A DNA stretch of 64,000 bases from Nymphalis io. Lineage: Eukaryota > Arthropoda > Insecta > Lepidoptera > Nymphalidae. The notes beneath the pieces are model-generated. The model saw only the letters and a list, made by a program, of their open reading frames with translations. It made no database searches and was not told the origin of the DNA. Below are positions 55,501 to 62,949 of the stretch, in pieces; the first letter of the stretch is position 1, and every line of letters starts with the position of its first letter. Position numbers and translations under genes: made by a program. Location: the NCBI RefSeq assembly GCF_905147045.1, contig NC_065918.1, forward strand, positions 17,360,001 through 17,424,000, given 5' to 3'.

Positions 55501-58470
55501 TTTCAGCACCAAATCCGTTCTTATAATTAGACAAGTTTTTGTTGAAGATTCTGCAGTGTTTGCAGCCGTAGCTGAAAATAGAGGCGGTACTGCCAAATGC
55601 AGTGCTAATTTAGTCGTGGAAGAACGTAGACGCCAAGGCAGGGGTGGAGTCATTCCGCCTAGTTTCACCTTGACAGCGCAAAATGTCAATGTGACAGCTG
55701 GTCAGTTGGTGAGATTTGATACCAAAGTTACAGGAACGAAGCCAATCGACGTATACTGGTTAAAAAATGGTAAGAAAGTTCAGCCAGATATAAGAAACAA
55801 GATCTTGGAGGAAGACGGCACATATACTCTACTTATTTTAGAAGCTTTTACACAAGATTCGGGTAAATATGAATGCGTAGCCATAAATAGCTCCGGCGAA
55901 GCAAGATGCGATGCTGAATGCGTGGTCAATGCTCCGGCTACTAAAGATAAACCAAAGCCCCAAACAAAGTCAGCTAATTCTCCGCCCGAAATTATAGAAC
56001 CACTCAAAGACAAAATAGTCACTGAAGGACAAGCTATCGAGTTTGGATGTAAGATTGTCGGCAAACCTGTTCCTACTGTGCAATGGTACAAAGGTGAAAA
56101 ATTAATTAAGCCATCCAAGTACTTCCAAATGTCTAGGACTGCAGACGATTACTCTCTACGCATATCTGAAGCTTTTCCTGAAGATGAGGGTGACTACAAA
56201 TGCGTCGCTTATAACTTAGCTGGCCGTGTGACTGTTGCTGCTAAACTTAAAGTTCTGCAACCAGACCAGGCTGAAAATTTACCAACTCTTACACCTCTGC
56301 GTGATGTCGTCGTGTACGAGGGCCAACCTGCACAGTTCAAGACTCACATCACTGGCAAAGCTAAGCCAACCATCCAGTGGTTACGAGAAGGCGCTCTCAT
56401 ACCAGAAACTCCTGATTTCCAAGTAAGTTAAATCTTGGCATTTTTTAAGTAATAGTAGTAATTTTTAGCCAGTCATATGAGATAATTATAGTTTAGATTA
56501 ATTATATAGGCTTCAAAGGATAATGCCCGAAACTATAGAATTTCGGCCCACCCGAAACATCGAGTGACAAGCATGTCATGTCATGTCTACAATAAAATGT
56601 AATTATAGCATTTTAGTAGATTTAATGATAACTAATAATTAATATAACATGCCTTTACAACTTAATAATGTAATTTAGCTAAAGTTCTTTTTTAAATTGC
56701 AATATACTATATTTCAAATATATTGTAATGAGGTGTATCGTTACATTGATTACCTACGGGGAGTCGGCCATCACAGGTTATAAATAAATCAGTAAAGCAC
56801 TTCAATCTGTTGCATGGTTTTCCATGTTGCGAGAAGAGTTTTGAATGAGCCTCCTGTTGATGCACAAATGACAATTTATGCACCTCGACGTCGTTAACTA
56901 AATCGCAGATAATAATCAGTGGTTAGGAAACTACTTCCAAAAAATTCTGACAAAATCAGTAAGTAGGCGAGATCTAATCAGTCGTAAAAACAAAAGGCAA
57001 AAGAAAAAGTCGCTGGCAAGTTGAAACAATAGTAAAAACACAAAAATCGAGCGTAAAACACAAACACAAACTATTAAATATATAATAGCTTGTGTTATGA
57101 ATACGCAGAGAGCTATTATTTTTTTGATTATTAGCTAAGCCCGCGATTTCACCCGCGTATAACTTAAAAAAAATCACTAAGAGCAGACTTATAATATTTC
57201 GGTATATACAAAATTTTTACTTTTATTTTTGTCTTTCCCTGCGCTTTATTTATAGAGACTGCAAACGATACCTTCACAGGAAATTGTGTCCTTTTAAAAC
57301 TAAAACGTAAATCTGTTTATATGTAGTTGTTTTCATATAACAGCATACGGTGAACCCTATTTAATATGATCGATCATATAGATCCGAGTTCAACTTACGG
57401 TTATTGAAAGAAAAGTTATTTTATTGCAATTGTATCGAATAAATGTTCGACGTGATTCTTTAAATATACATAAGTTTTATTTATAAACCGATTGAAATAA
57501 AACAAACACTAAATTTTATGTGAAGATAGCCACAACACATTAGTGAAAACTGCACTCAGTTCCGTTGAGACGTTTCTAGGAGTTATCGTGCACAAACGCA
57601 CAGATAAACAGACAAAATTTCTAATAGTTTTGGGTTCTATTGCGTTGATAAAGGCCCCCGGTAATAGTTTTACTCATATATATCTTTCATGTATCCATTG
57701 TCATTATTGACATTTTGTTGACGTAAGAATTTTAACAAATTGACAAAAATAATGATTTTTATAATTATACCTTTATAATATATAATGCAAGTAGCATTAA
57801 GTTATTTGAAATATTTATTTAAATCTTTACATCAAATTTCTAGAAACAAATCTCTATCTGATACTTGCGCTCAAAGAAGTACATCAACATTCGCTTATTA
57901 ACGGGAAATGAATCACTCTGGGCGACTTTTACAGAATCATCTGTTATTATTAAGTTTTTTGATTGATTTCGTTAATTTATATTTTTTGTAAATTAATGAA
58001 TTCGGTGGGGCAGAATCGGGCATTGTCATTTGTCTTGTAATCGAAACCAAGTAAAGAAAAAAAAACCTGACTGAAACAGAAAACAAGTAACATCCTGTAA
58101 ATCCCACTTCCTTACACCTCCCCGTTTCCTGTTAAGTAAAATTTGGCTCATGCAAAGTTCCGTAGTGCTTACGTTAAGATTCACGTTTTGTGTTTATTGA
58201 GCTAATTAGACTTTTTGGTGTATTCTTGAAAATAAATAATATATGTTATTAACATTATTGAATGATAATTACATATAATAATGTAATAGCAAGACATCAA
58301 AGAAATTCTAAAACGCGATTTATTTGCAGATGATACACGAGGGCAATAACGCAGTGTTGTTGATCGGCAACACATACGAAGAGGACACCGGCACGTTCAC
58401 TTGCCGCGCTACTACCGCCGCGGGCCAGGTCGAGACCTCGGCTAAGCTAGTCGTCAAAAGTAAGACATAG
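28096..58470 (+). CDS. sls: sallimus (titin/kettin) gene, 21 coding exons, kettin part complete
   Basis: Giant muscle Ig protein of the Z-disc and I-band. Kettin, its short form, binds actin along the thin filament, one Ig-linker unit per actin subunit, and alpha-actinin at the Z-disc (established for insects). The 21 exons listed below join with GT-AG introns and consistent phase throughout. They encode 4811 residues: a Gln/Arg-rich N-terminus (1-72), 35 Ig domains, kettin linkers between most of Ig5-Ig31, and a charged helical spacer between Ig31 and Ig32. Kettin signatures recur: HPxGLEKIQxLED in the linkers and DFG(Y/F)VxLDI in the Ig folds. Reading through the last donor gives KSKT and a stop at 58468-58470, total 4814 residues, about the length of Drosophila kettin. 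Longer titin isoforms would splice from 58459 to exons outside the window. Confidence 0.93.
31159..31394 (+). other. Basic, Ser/Arg-rich open stretch in intron 1
   Basis: The frame reading SRSRRDVDSLSDEGRQPRR, then VRRKRKSKAVTQNIPVTSHT, stays open into a family A repeat at 31392. Its first 70 or so bases look like an exon: an acceptor-like CTTCAG before 31165 and a donor-like GAAG|GTAGGC at 31237. The same frame also runs on past that donor. I do not recognise it. It could be an alternative sls exon, a retroposed fragment, or chance. Confidence 0.2.
31392..31512 (+). repeat. Interspersed repeat, family A copy 4 (partial)
   Basis: Contains CTCACCCTTCAAACCGGAAC and GATAAGTGGGTGGTACATAC, matching the 3' half of the family. 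Confidence 0.75.
34468..34732 (-). repeat. Interspersed repeat, family A copy 5
   Basis: Reverse-strand copy: TTTGAAGGGTGGTTGGCC, a CACAAGAGACATACCATC tract and CACTTACCATCAGAACACC mark its order, the mirror of the plus-strand copies. Confidence 0.75.
34876..34986. repeat. 12-base minisatellite, about nine copies
   Basis: Near-perfect tandem of GGAGGACCCTCT, with the last two units changed to GGAGGACCTACT. The 12-base period keeps frame, reading LEDP repeats in one frame, but no gene surrounds it. It lies in sls intron 1. Confidence 0.95.
35557..35570. repeat. Run of 14 G
   Basis: An uninterrupted poly(G) tract in intron 1. It could form a quadruplex when transcribed, and it is also prone to assembly or sequencing error. 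Confidence 0.9.
37422..39081 (+). CDS. sls: sls exon 2: Ig1 to Ig4
   Basis: Acceptor TTACAG|TT at 37421/37422 and donor CCAGA|GTAAGT at 39082. About 553 residues (53-605). Ig1 begins at PPIFEQIFKNARF and has WTRKK and YTCTARN. A long Ser/Gln-rich spacer of about 95 residues follows. Ig2 has WFKNG and YTLLAEN. After a 30-residue linker come Ig3 (WFINEK, ITCVARN) and Ig4 (WQKDG, YQCTAQN), which touch each other with no linker. A Pro-rich spacer then leads to exon 3. These four are the I-set type without kettin linkers, as at the N-terminus of Drosophila sls. Confidence 0.95.
39165..39394 (+). CDS. sls: sls exon 3: Pro-rich spacer and first half of Ig5
   Basis: Acceptor TTTTAG|G at 39164/39165 and donor GCCA|GTAAGT at 39395. 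It enters in phase 2 and exits in phase 1, completing Glu and Ser codons across the junctions. About 77 residues: VIYLRHVERARPYVPPG spacer, then Ig5 from PPQFIVPLKS through DPTMRIEWLKNGQSIEAS, cut in the middle of the fold. Confidence 0.92.
40085..40280 (-). repeat. tRNA-derived SINE, family B
   Basis: On the minus strand it begins GGCCGAGATGGCCTAGTGG, a tRNA-like head with an A-box-like TGGCCTAGTGG, and ends in a degraded form of the AAAAAAGGGAGAG ... CTGTTAAAG tail. The middle holds AATTCATCTCGTGCTTG, shared with the copy in intron 15. Confidence 0.7.
40339..40398. repeat. (AT)n microsatellite
   Basis: About 30 AT units in sls intron 3. Confidence 0.95.
40499..40573. repeat. 30-bp perfect palindrome plus (AT)n array
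   Basis: 40499-40528 is GTTAAC, 18 bases of TA, GTTAAC, a perfect palindrome. An AT run follows to 40573. It could extrude as a cruciform. Confidence 0.9.
40576..40841 (-). repeat. tRNA-derived SINE, family C
   Basis: The minus strand starts CGGGCCGTTGACGTGGTTGG and carries a pol III B-box, GGTTCGATTTCC, at 40791-40780. The body includes GAGTCTGGGTGTAATTATC and the end ATGTGCCAGGATATTACATC. Different in body from family B. It lies in intron 3, antisense to sls. Confidence 0.75.
41481..42845 (+). CDS. sls: sls exon 4: second half of Ig5, Ig6, Ig7, Ig8
   Basis: Acceptor TTATAG|GT at 41480/41481 and donor GAAA|GTAAGT at 42846; phase 1 at both ends, 455 residues. It completes Ig5 (SRFTSVFRFGYISLDM, YTCRAV). 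Three kettin units follow: linker SQHPESLQYIQQLEDYSKY with Ig6, a longer YIEKTEQLEAYQQQQ linker with Ig7, and HPGGLEKIQYLEDSSKY with Ig8. Ig6 and Ig8 lack both core cysteines (YTVRAVN, YTVVARN). Confidence 0.95.
42929..44785 (+). CDS. sls: sls exon 5: Ig9 to first half of Ig13
   Basis: Acceptor TTTTAG|CC at 42928/42929 and donor GCTT|GTAAGT at 44786; phase 1 to phase 1, 619 residues. Five linker-Ig units: Ig9 (HLECRLEPMGDP, YTVRAVN), Ig10 (WFCNGRPIKTG, YTCQATN), Ig11 (WFKNGQPVTIG, YTCRAVN), Ig12 (WYHNNKPLKSG, YTCRAIN), and Ig13 up to WLRNGVSIEA. Linkers carry forms of HPSGLEKIQYLEDTSRY. Ig13 is cut at the same mid-fold point as Ig5. Confidence 0.96.
44860..45003 (+). CDS. sls: sls exon 6: second half of Ig13
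   Basis: Acceptor TTTTAG|CA at 44859/44860 and donor CAAT|GTATGT at 45004; 48 residues, phase 1 at both ends. It reads NRITTMHDFGYVALNM, then DSGTYTCRAINELG, and ends at the next linker. Removing it would keep frame but destroy Ig13. Confidence 0.95.
45120..45521 (+). CDS. sls: sls exon 7: one linker-Ig unit (Ig14)
   Basis: Acceptor TTTTAG|CT at 45119/45120 and donor CAAT|GTAAGT at 45522; 134 residues, phase 1 to phase 1. Linker LQKIRQLEDTSRYQRREE, then Ig14 from VPRFITQLNG with WYFNGKVLQSG and YTCKVIN. A complete structural unit in one symmetric exon. Confidence 0.96.
45812..46210 (+). CDS. sls: sls exon 8: one linker-Ig unit (Ig15)
   Basis: Acceptor TTTTAG|CA at 45811/45812 and donor GATG|GTAAGT at 46211; 133 residues, phase 1 to phase 1. 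Linker LEKIQYLEDDSRYKRVV, then Ig15 with WYCNGRPIQQG and YMCKATN. The B-strand cysteine is replaced by Ala (HLEATL). Confidence 0.96.
46296..46691 (+). CDS. sls: sls exon 9: one linker-Ig unit (Ig16)
   Basis: Acceptor GCTAG|CC at 46295/46296 and donor GCAA|GTAAGT at 46692; 132 residues, phase 1 to phase 1. Linker RLKKIKELEQYERPKAVEE, then Ig16 with both cysteines (HFECRV, YMCKATN). Confidence 0.96.
46891..47691 (+). CDS. sls: sls exon 10: two linker-Ig units (Ig17, Ig18)
   Basis: Acceptor TTGTAG|GT at 46890/46891 and donor AAAA|GTAAAT at 47692, a slightly weak donor; 267 residues, phase 1 to phase 1. Linker HPNGLEKIRQLEAQGHQ with Ig17 (HFECQV but YSVKAIN), then RPEGLEKIRELESAEPF with Ig18 (HFDCRL, YMCRASN). 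Confidence 0.95.
47784..48035 (+). CDS. sls: sls exon 11: linker and first half of Ig19
   Basis: Acceptor TATTAG|CA at 47783/47784 and donor ATGG|GTATGT at 48036; 84 residues, phase 1 to phase 1. Linker HPEGMKKIQKLEEPLSRK, then Ig19 through FEWYINGVELKMG, cut at the common mid-fold point. Confidence 0.94.
48036..48411 (+). other. sls intron 11 (376 bases)
   Basis: AT-rich, no feature recognised. Confidence 0.85.
48412..50915 (+). CDS. sls: sls exon 12: second half of Ig19, Ig20 to Ig25
   Basis: The largest exon, about 835 residues. Acceptor TCCCAG|GT at 48411/48412; the donor CGG|GTAATT at 50916 is in phase 0. It completes Ig19 (YMCKAIN), then carries Ig20 (WFKNGISLTTG), Ig21 (WFFNNKPLPSG), Ig22 (WYFNGKVLEQG), Ig23 (WFYNGKSIEAS), Ig24 (WYHNGQPLRHS) and Ig25 (WFYNGKKLPHG). 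Ig23 and Ig24 are joined by only a few residues (DKSKGQKPKF), so one kettin linker is missing. It ends in the linker ENLILDSQLPR. The next 84 bases are also open and could be misread as coding. Confidence 0.94.
51000..51194 (+). CDS. sls: sls exon 13: linker and first part of Ig26
   Basis: Acceptor TTTTAAG|GGC at 50999/51000 and donor CTTAAA|GTACTA at 51195 (weak but the only one that fits), phase 0 at both ends, 65 residues. It restores the linker GMEGGLQKLQTLEDSMIRR after exon 12, matching the sister linkers LPKGMEG and LPQGMSG, then Ig26 from APVFTVPLSN to DDPNLK. Confidence 0.88.
51276..52683 (+). CDS. sls: sls exon 14: rest of Ig26, Ig27, Ig28, Ig29
   Basis: Acceptor TTTTAG|GTG at 51275/51276 and donor AAAC|GTAAGT at 52684; enters phase 0, exits phase 1, about 469 residues. 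It completes Ig26 (VEWYWNGKSLKAG, YLCRAYN), then Ig27 (WFHNGKPLLTG), Ig28 (WFYNGRPFATG) and Ig29 (WYRNGKLLPSG). Linkers here use a LESQLPKGMEG form instead of the earlier SQHPxGLEK form. Ig27-29 keep both core cysteines. Confidence 0.95.
52770..53057 (+). CDS. sls: sls exon 15: linker and first half of Ig30
   Basis: Acceptor AAATAG|AA at 52769/52770 and donor CACA|GTAAGT at 53058; 96 residues, phase 1 to phase 1. Linker VPKGMKKSEALTQMEATIKK, then Ig30 from PPRFVTQIQS to WFFNGKPLLH. Confidence 0.94.
53058..53527 (+). other. sls intron 15 (470 bases), mostly a SINE
   Basis: Over half of it is the family B SINE listed next. Confidence 0.85.
53225..53484 (-). repeat. tRNA-derived SINE, family B, in sls intron 15
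   Basis: The minus strand starts AGCCGAGATAGCCCAGTA, with a pol III B-box GGTTCAAACCC at 53433-53423, the tRNA-related promoter pair. The body holds AATTCATCATGTGCTC and GCGTGGTGGAATAAGCTCC. Its 3' tail is degraded. Antisense to sls, so it adds no coding sequence. Confidence 0.82.
53528..53759 (+). CDS. sls: sls exon 16: second half of Ig30
   Basis: Acceptor TTTCAG|AA at 53527/53528 and donor AAGT|GTAAGT at 53760; enters phase 1, exits phase 2, about 77 residues. NRFTPIYDFGYVAMNFG and YLCRATN finish Ig30, then the linker LPKHMKSIEKIREMEASWQ. Confidence 0.93.
53843..54014 (+). CDS. sls: sls exon 17: first half of Ig31
   Basis: Acceptor GTAAAG|TG at 53842/53843 (pyrimidine-poor) and donor GAAC|GTAAGC at 54015, phase 0 exit; about 57 residues. 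APVFVSRPEPVTVEEGEWAR opens Ig31, with FCCRVTGHPKPRVMWLINGN. Confidence 0.9.
54132..54318 (+). CDS. sls: sls exon 18: second half of Ig31
   Basis: Acceptor TTCACAG|GGC at 54131/54132 and donor AGGC|GTAAGT at 54319, phase 0 in and phase 1 out; about 62 residues. GSRYKLTYDGMYHLDIPK finishes Ig31, which lacks the F-strand cysteine (IEVIARS). It ends in DDYRGVLKNAPR. Confidence 0.9.
54319..54657 (+). other. sls intron 18 (339 bases)
   Basis: No feature recognised. Confidence 0.85.
54658..54988 (+). CDS. sls: sls exon 19: charged helical spacer
   Basis: Acceptor ATACAG|CT at 54657/54658 and donor AATT|GTACGT at 54989, phase 1 in and phase 2 out; about 110 residues with no Ig fold. It is rich in Glu, Lys and Gln (ELEKTFEERQTMQRQ, KKKKSEEYYNKLQELENEQI), so probably helical, possibly coiled coil. 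Such a spacer between Ig31 and the last four Ig domains is expected in kettin. Confidence 0.9.
55099..56422 (+). CDS. sls: sls exon 20: spacer end, Ig32 to first half of Ig35
   Basis: Acceptor TTACAG|G at 55098/55099 and donor CCAA|GTAAGT at 56423, phase 2 in and phase 0 out; about 441 residues. A Lys/Gln-rich stretch leads to Ig32 (IKWYRENFPIKN, FAAVAEN), Ig33 (VYWLKNGKKVQ, YECVAIN), Ig34 (VQWYKGEKLIK, YKCVAYN) and Ig35 up to IQWLREGALIPETPDFQ. Short or no linkers between these, as at the kettin C-terminus. Confidence 0.95.
56423..58329 (+). other. sls intron 20 (1.9 kb)
   Basis: No exon seen. At about 57127-57152 the sequence AAGCCCGCGATTTCACCCGC resembles a common lepidopteran repeat end. 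At about 58085-58135 a degraded AACATCCTGTAAATCCCACT tract resembles the reversed family B tail. Both are weak calls. Confidence 0.7.
58330..58459 (+). CDS. sls: sls exon 21: second half of Ig35
   Basis: Acceptor TTTGCAG|ATG at 58329/58330 and donor CAAA|GTAAGA at 58460; enters phase 0, exits phase 1; 43 residues. MIHEGNNAVLLIGNTYEED and FTCRATTAAGQ finish Ig35. Noticeably more GC-rich than the other exons. If the donor is used, the gene goes on to titin-type exons outside the window; if not, translation stops at 58470. Confidence 0.92.
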
Positions 58471-58599
58471 ATACAGGCAGCGAGCTCGCGTCGCGCACTC
58501 TTAATCCATTAATGTAGTGTTTCTTTGTTTCATCTCTATACCTCAATGAGATCGGGTGAAAACTACTACTTAACTACTCAGTTGACAAGCGAAAATAAA
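58460..58599 (+). other. sls: Possible kettin-specific stop and poly(A) signal
   Basis: Reading past the exon 21 donor gives Ser-Lys-Thr-stop, with TAG at 58468-58470. AATAAA follows at 58594-58599. Together they could end the kettin-type short transcript by intron retention. Isolated AATAAA is common in AT-rich DNA, so the signal itself is weak. Confidence 0.45.
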
Positions 58600-61500
58600 C
58601 GAACACGTTAGACGGCATCACACAATCGTAGCGGTTCCCGCAGTAACGATCCCGCCCGCTTCCTAGCAACCTCGCGTAAACTCAAGTCGTGATAATATGA
58701 CGCATAGACCTTTTGGCTGCACCATTTAGCTTATCACAAATGTCCAAATCATAATTACGATATTGTACAAAAGCCAGAACTGATCCACACGTTCCACATT
58801 CGAGCACTGAGCGTGCATATCTAACAAAACTCGCTAGTGGAATACTGTAAACTTAACTCGGTAGTACAATTTTCGCGATACTGCATCTAACATTGCTGTA
58901 CAATTAAGCTTTTTGTGTAAATAGTCATAGTAAGTCACCATAGCAGGCGACGGAGGGCTGCGAGCGCCGAGCGCCGAGCGAGGAGCTTCTGTAAATTTGG
59001 ACACACGTAACATGTAATTAACACGACACGAAATATTCGACGACTTGTTTTGTTTGCTTTACCGCTACGATGTTTACTAAATAATGATGTTTTGTTATCG
59101 AAAATATTTGTGAAGTAGAACACATTGCGTGATACACAAGACGCGTCTTTTGGCGAAACGTCAAATGTATTTTTCACCCAATACTCTCCGTAATGTAAGC
59201 CTATGCTACTTTACTCGACTTTACTATTTATTTGGCCTTATTAACATTAAAAATTAAAATTTATTTTATGCTTTTTGTGTTTTATTGAGATCCGACCTGT
59301 AAAACTTAAGTAACGATCTCAATTTCTATCATTTCAATAAGCACACCATTTATTTTAGAAAAATAAATTTCATTTGTAAATGAAACTTGGACTTGATTAA
59401 CATAAAATTGTGGTTGGAGTGGTTCAGTTTACTTAAGTTCATATACATGTACCTGTGTGACCACAATTGGCCATTTGTATGACATATTAGACGATATCGT
59501 GCCATATGTACTCAAGTCCTTGTTTTAGCTTTATCCACAAGCATGTATCATTATTTGTAACGTCATCTCAACTTATCGCTGTAGGACCCGTCACTCTAAC
59601 AACTTGCACGCACGCTGCGGTTTGTTTTGCCGTATTCTAATGTCACCTAACAGTTGAGACTAACTTGTCAGTGTCACGTCATACGCGTACTACGTTTACG
59701 TGTTAGTATTTACCGTGAAGTTGCGAGCCCTCGTCCGTAGGTGCGCGCGGGCTCGGGGTGGTTCGTTCTCGAGAAAGCAACATTTGCCGTAGTGGTTACT
59801 GCAGTATTTCAACTGCTTTCGTGAAAACATCTGACCAATAAAATAATAATTCCGCTGTCAACTCTACATGACAAAGAAACATTCAAAGAAATGTCAATCG
59901 CGTCTGCGACGTCGAGCACTCATCCAAAGTTAGCACGCGTCACTTGCCTTGCCAGTTTCTATGTTTTGACAAACACTGCCGATGGTGACCTTATTAATGT
60001 TTTCTGCAAGTACAAATCCGAATTGAATGAGATTTTTATAGTTTAACGTTACAGTGATCTTTAACTTAGTTTGTTTTAAGTGCACGATATTGTTAAAATT
60101 AAATTGTGTTGTATGTTTCACCTAGTTGTATTAAATTATTAGGCGTGACAGAATTGATCACTAAATATTTAAGTGCCTACCTATCCATATTTAATATATT
60201 TATAAAAAAAATTTGTATGTTACCTTTATGTGAAAACTGTTTAATAAACGCTATAAATTAATCATTTCGCATTATTATACACACAAACAAACAAACACGG
60301 CATAAAAACATCCTGATAAAGTACATTAACTTAAAACTTCTTCTTATGCAAAGAGTTCAATGCGATTCACAAATATTTATTTATATTATCTACTCAATGC
60401 ACTGACACTTAGTACCGAAGCCGTCCATCAAAATGTTTAGAGTTCAAACATGCCTTCAGAGGCAGTAAGTCGAAGTGTGCGAATTAGTAATTGCGATGTT
60501 GATGGACGACGAGGTAGGTACAGTTGCTTTATTTCATCGACTGGCACCTTTATCTAAACCTCTATTCTATTCATGCCATTGAGAACTTAGTTTTAATATG
60601 CCATAGTTTTTTCTTTGCTACTGTTGTAACTAAACAGTCAATTAACTTTACTCTAATACGCGTTAGAATTTCACCATAGACTCATGTTAACTAATTTTGA
60701 GTACGGGACACTCTGGTGGGCATTTTAAGTTGGTCCCTAATAATAATTTAGTCAAGTTGAAACAAGTATAGAGGTATTAAAATAGGCTAAGACAAAAACA
60801 GACACCTTACACGAATACACAAAATGACATAAGTAAAACGTAAAGTCGGTATGTCACAGAAATGAAATACCTACGAGTGTACAAAGCAAGGGGCGCGAAC
60901 AACAAGCGAAACGTAAGTATTTGATTAGGTCGCACGAAGGTAAGTTCGAATTCTTTCATAAAAAAAGAGATTGCACACGCTATTTTTTTATTTTATTACG
61001 GAGATATACTACTCGTGTCCATATATATTTTTATTCTAGTGCCATTGAAAACAAATATACCTTAACTTTATTAGTTAAAAACTAATTATTAATATGTTGT
61101 TATTTCACCGAGAGCAAAATCGGTGTATCCGATCACTATTACCAAAATCTATCGTCCACAAAATATCATATGGTGGTAATGAAGTAAAATTTTAAGCAGG
61201 GTGCTAGACTGACCTTAAACATGATTATTTAATTTAAAAAAAAACAAGGTAATTTTTTTTATTAAATTAACAGAAACTAATAGAAATTAATAATTGAATT
61301 TCAAAATATTTGTTTTTTTTAACTTTAGGTTTTTTCTTGTTACTCTTTTTGAATGAATATAATTTATTAATTCTACGCAAATACTGATGACACTCATGTC
61401 TCAAAGTCAAACGATGAGTTATTTCCCGGCGATTTATTAGAACATCATAAAATGTCAATAAAAGTCGATACCTAATAAAAATATACAATTTAGAATTGCT

Positions 61501-62901
61501 GCACTTTTAGACCCTTAAGACGTACACAGAATTTTAATTACCTAGCAACGAAATCCGATAACTGTTACCGTTTGATCTTTGTTAACACTCAGCAATTATA
61601 GGAGCATTGAAAATAGATTTTAAATAATAACTCTACGTATGTCACATTATTCAAATATACGTACATACTTTAATACCGTGCGATGTAAATAAGTCTCTAT
61701 ACCCTCCAAACGAACGACTGAGAACATCCTCTTGAAGAATGACTTCAGTTAGGTCTTAGTGCCCCTCAGCACTAAAGTACGCCTCACAATTACAGCCCAG
61801 ATTATAACCGCCCCTGTAACCGAAGAGTCCATTTGCATTATGCGTCAAGAATTGCGGACAGAATGTTCAGGACTTAAAAATATCAAAGTAGGAACGCGTT
61901 GTCTCGCGTTGTCTTCCTGTGAAGTCGAACCTGCAATCTGTACAATTATTATTGTTTCCCGTATATTCTATGTTGCATTGTGAAATATAATCGCTGTTTT
62001 ATTTTATCGACCGGGTTGTCGCATTTTATTGTAGAACTCAAGCAATGGCTCATTGTTTCTATTTCCGCCTCTAACTGAGCGCGAAGCCGTCGCTGGGGAC
62101 ATTGCACAGCAATGGATCAGCGTCCGGTTATTGCCTCCGTTCTCCTCTATCTCGACGATTATCTGGAAAGTGGGGAGCTCAGAACAACTCAGGCATGAAT
62201 TTAGAATTTAAGATGGCGTACATTTTACGACATTTTAACCGGAATATTTGACAAATACACAAATCCAATTTATTATAATCGCTACTTAGGTATCTGTCCA
62301 AAATATAGTAGTCCTCACCTTGAACAGGCTTTGCTATATGTGACCCTTAATTATTTGTTATTGTAACAAATCAATGGCTAGAGTCGCGAGACTGTCGGAG
62401 GAGGTTGTCAATTCGTTTCATGACATGATAATACACAGAGCTTTACTCAAATACATGCATACAGGTATATGACAGCAATGATACTATTATACGAATAGAC
62501 GAGTGGCATTCACCTGGAATAAACATTGTAAAGAAATTTATCGGCGCTCATCGCTACCAACAGTAGTATAGTAGTAGATGTATTTGAATCTAATCCTAAT
62601 GTTATATGCTTATAATCGTACATAAAAATTTGTGTTCATTTAAAAAAATAACGTAGTAGTACGCAGTACCAAGTTTTTCACTAAAATACGATAACTGTCA
62701 CGTTTGGTAATTGTGACTTACGCTACTCTTTCAATTAATAATATATGACGTGTTAAGACGAGCTGATAACGTCACAATACACCCTATGTTTATTATATTC
62801 AATAAATTGTGTACTACGTCATATAAATAATATCGTTATTATTTAAAGTAACAAAAAGTCCAAAAGAGGTCGTGCACAAAATTATAACTAAGTGTAAAAA
62901 G
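58600..62901. other. Downstream intron or 3' region, no exon recognised
   Basis: Mostly AT-rich. CpG-richer patches lie at about 58940-58990 (GCGAGCGCCGAGCGCCGAGC) and about 59690-59790. None gives an Ig or PEVK-like frame. Two unremarkable open frames lie at 61759-61983 (plus) and 61488-61267 (minus). Confidence 0.5.

Positions 62902-62948
<47 letters not shown>
62902..62948. repeat. (AT)n microsatellite
   Basis: AT repeat with one G interruption, flanked by AAGATAT and ATATCTT. Confidence 0.92.
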
Positions 62949-62949
<1 letters not shown>

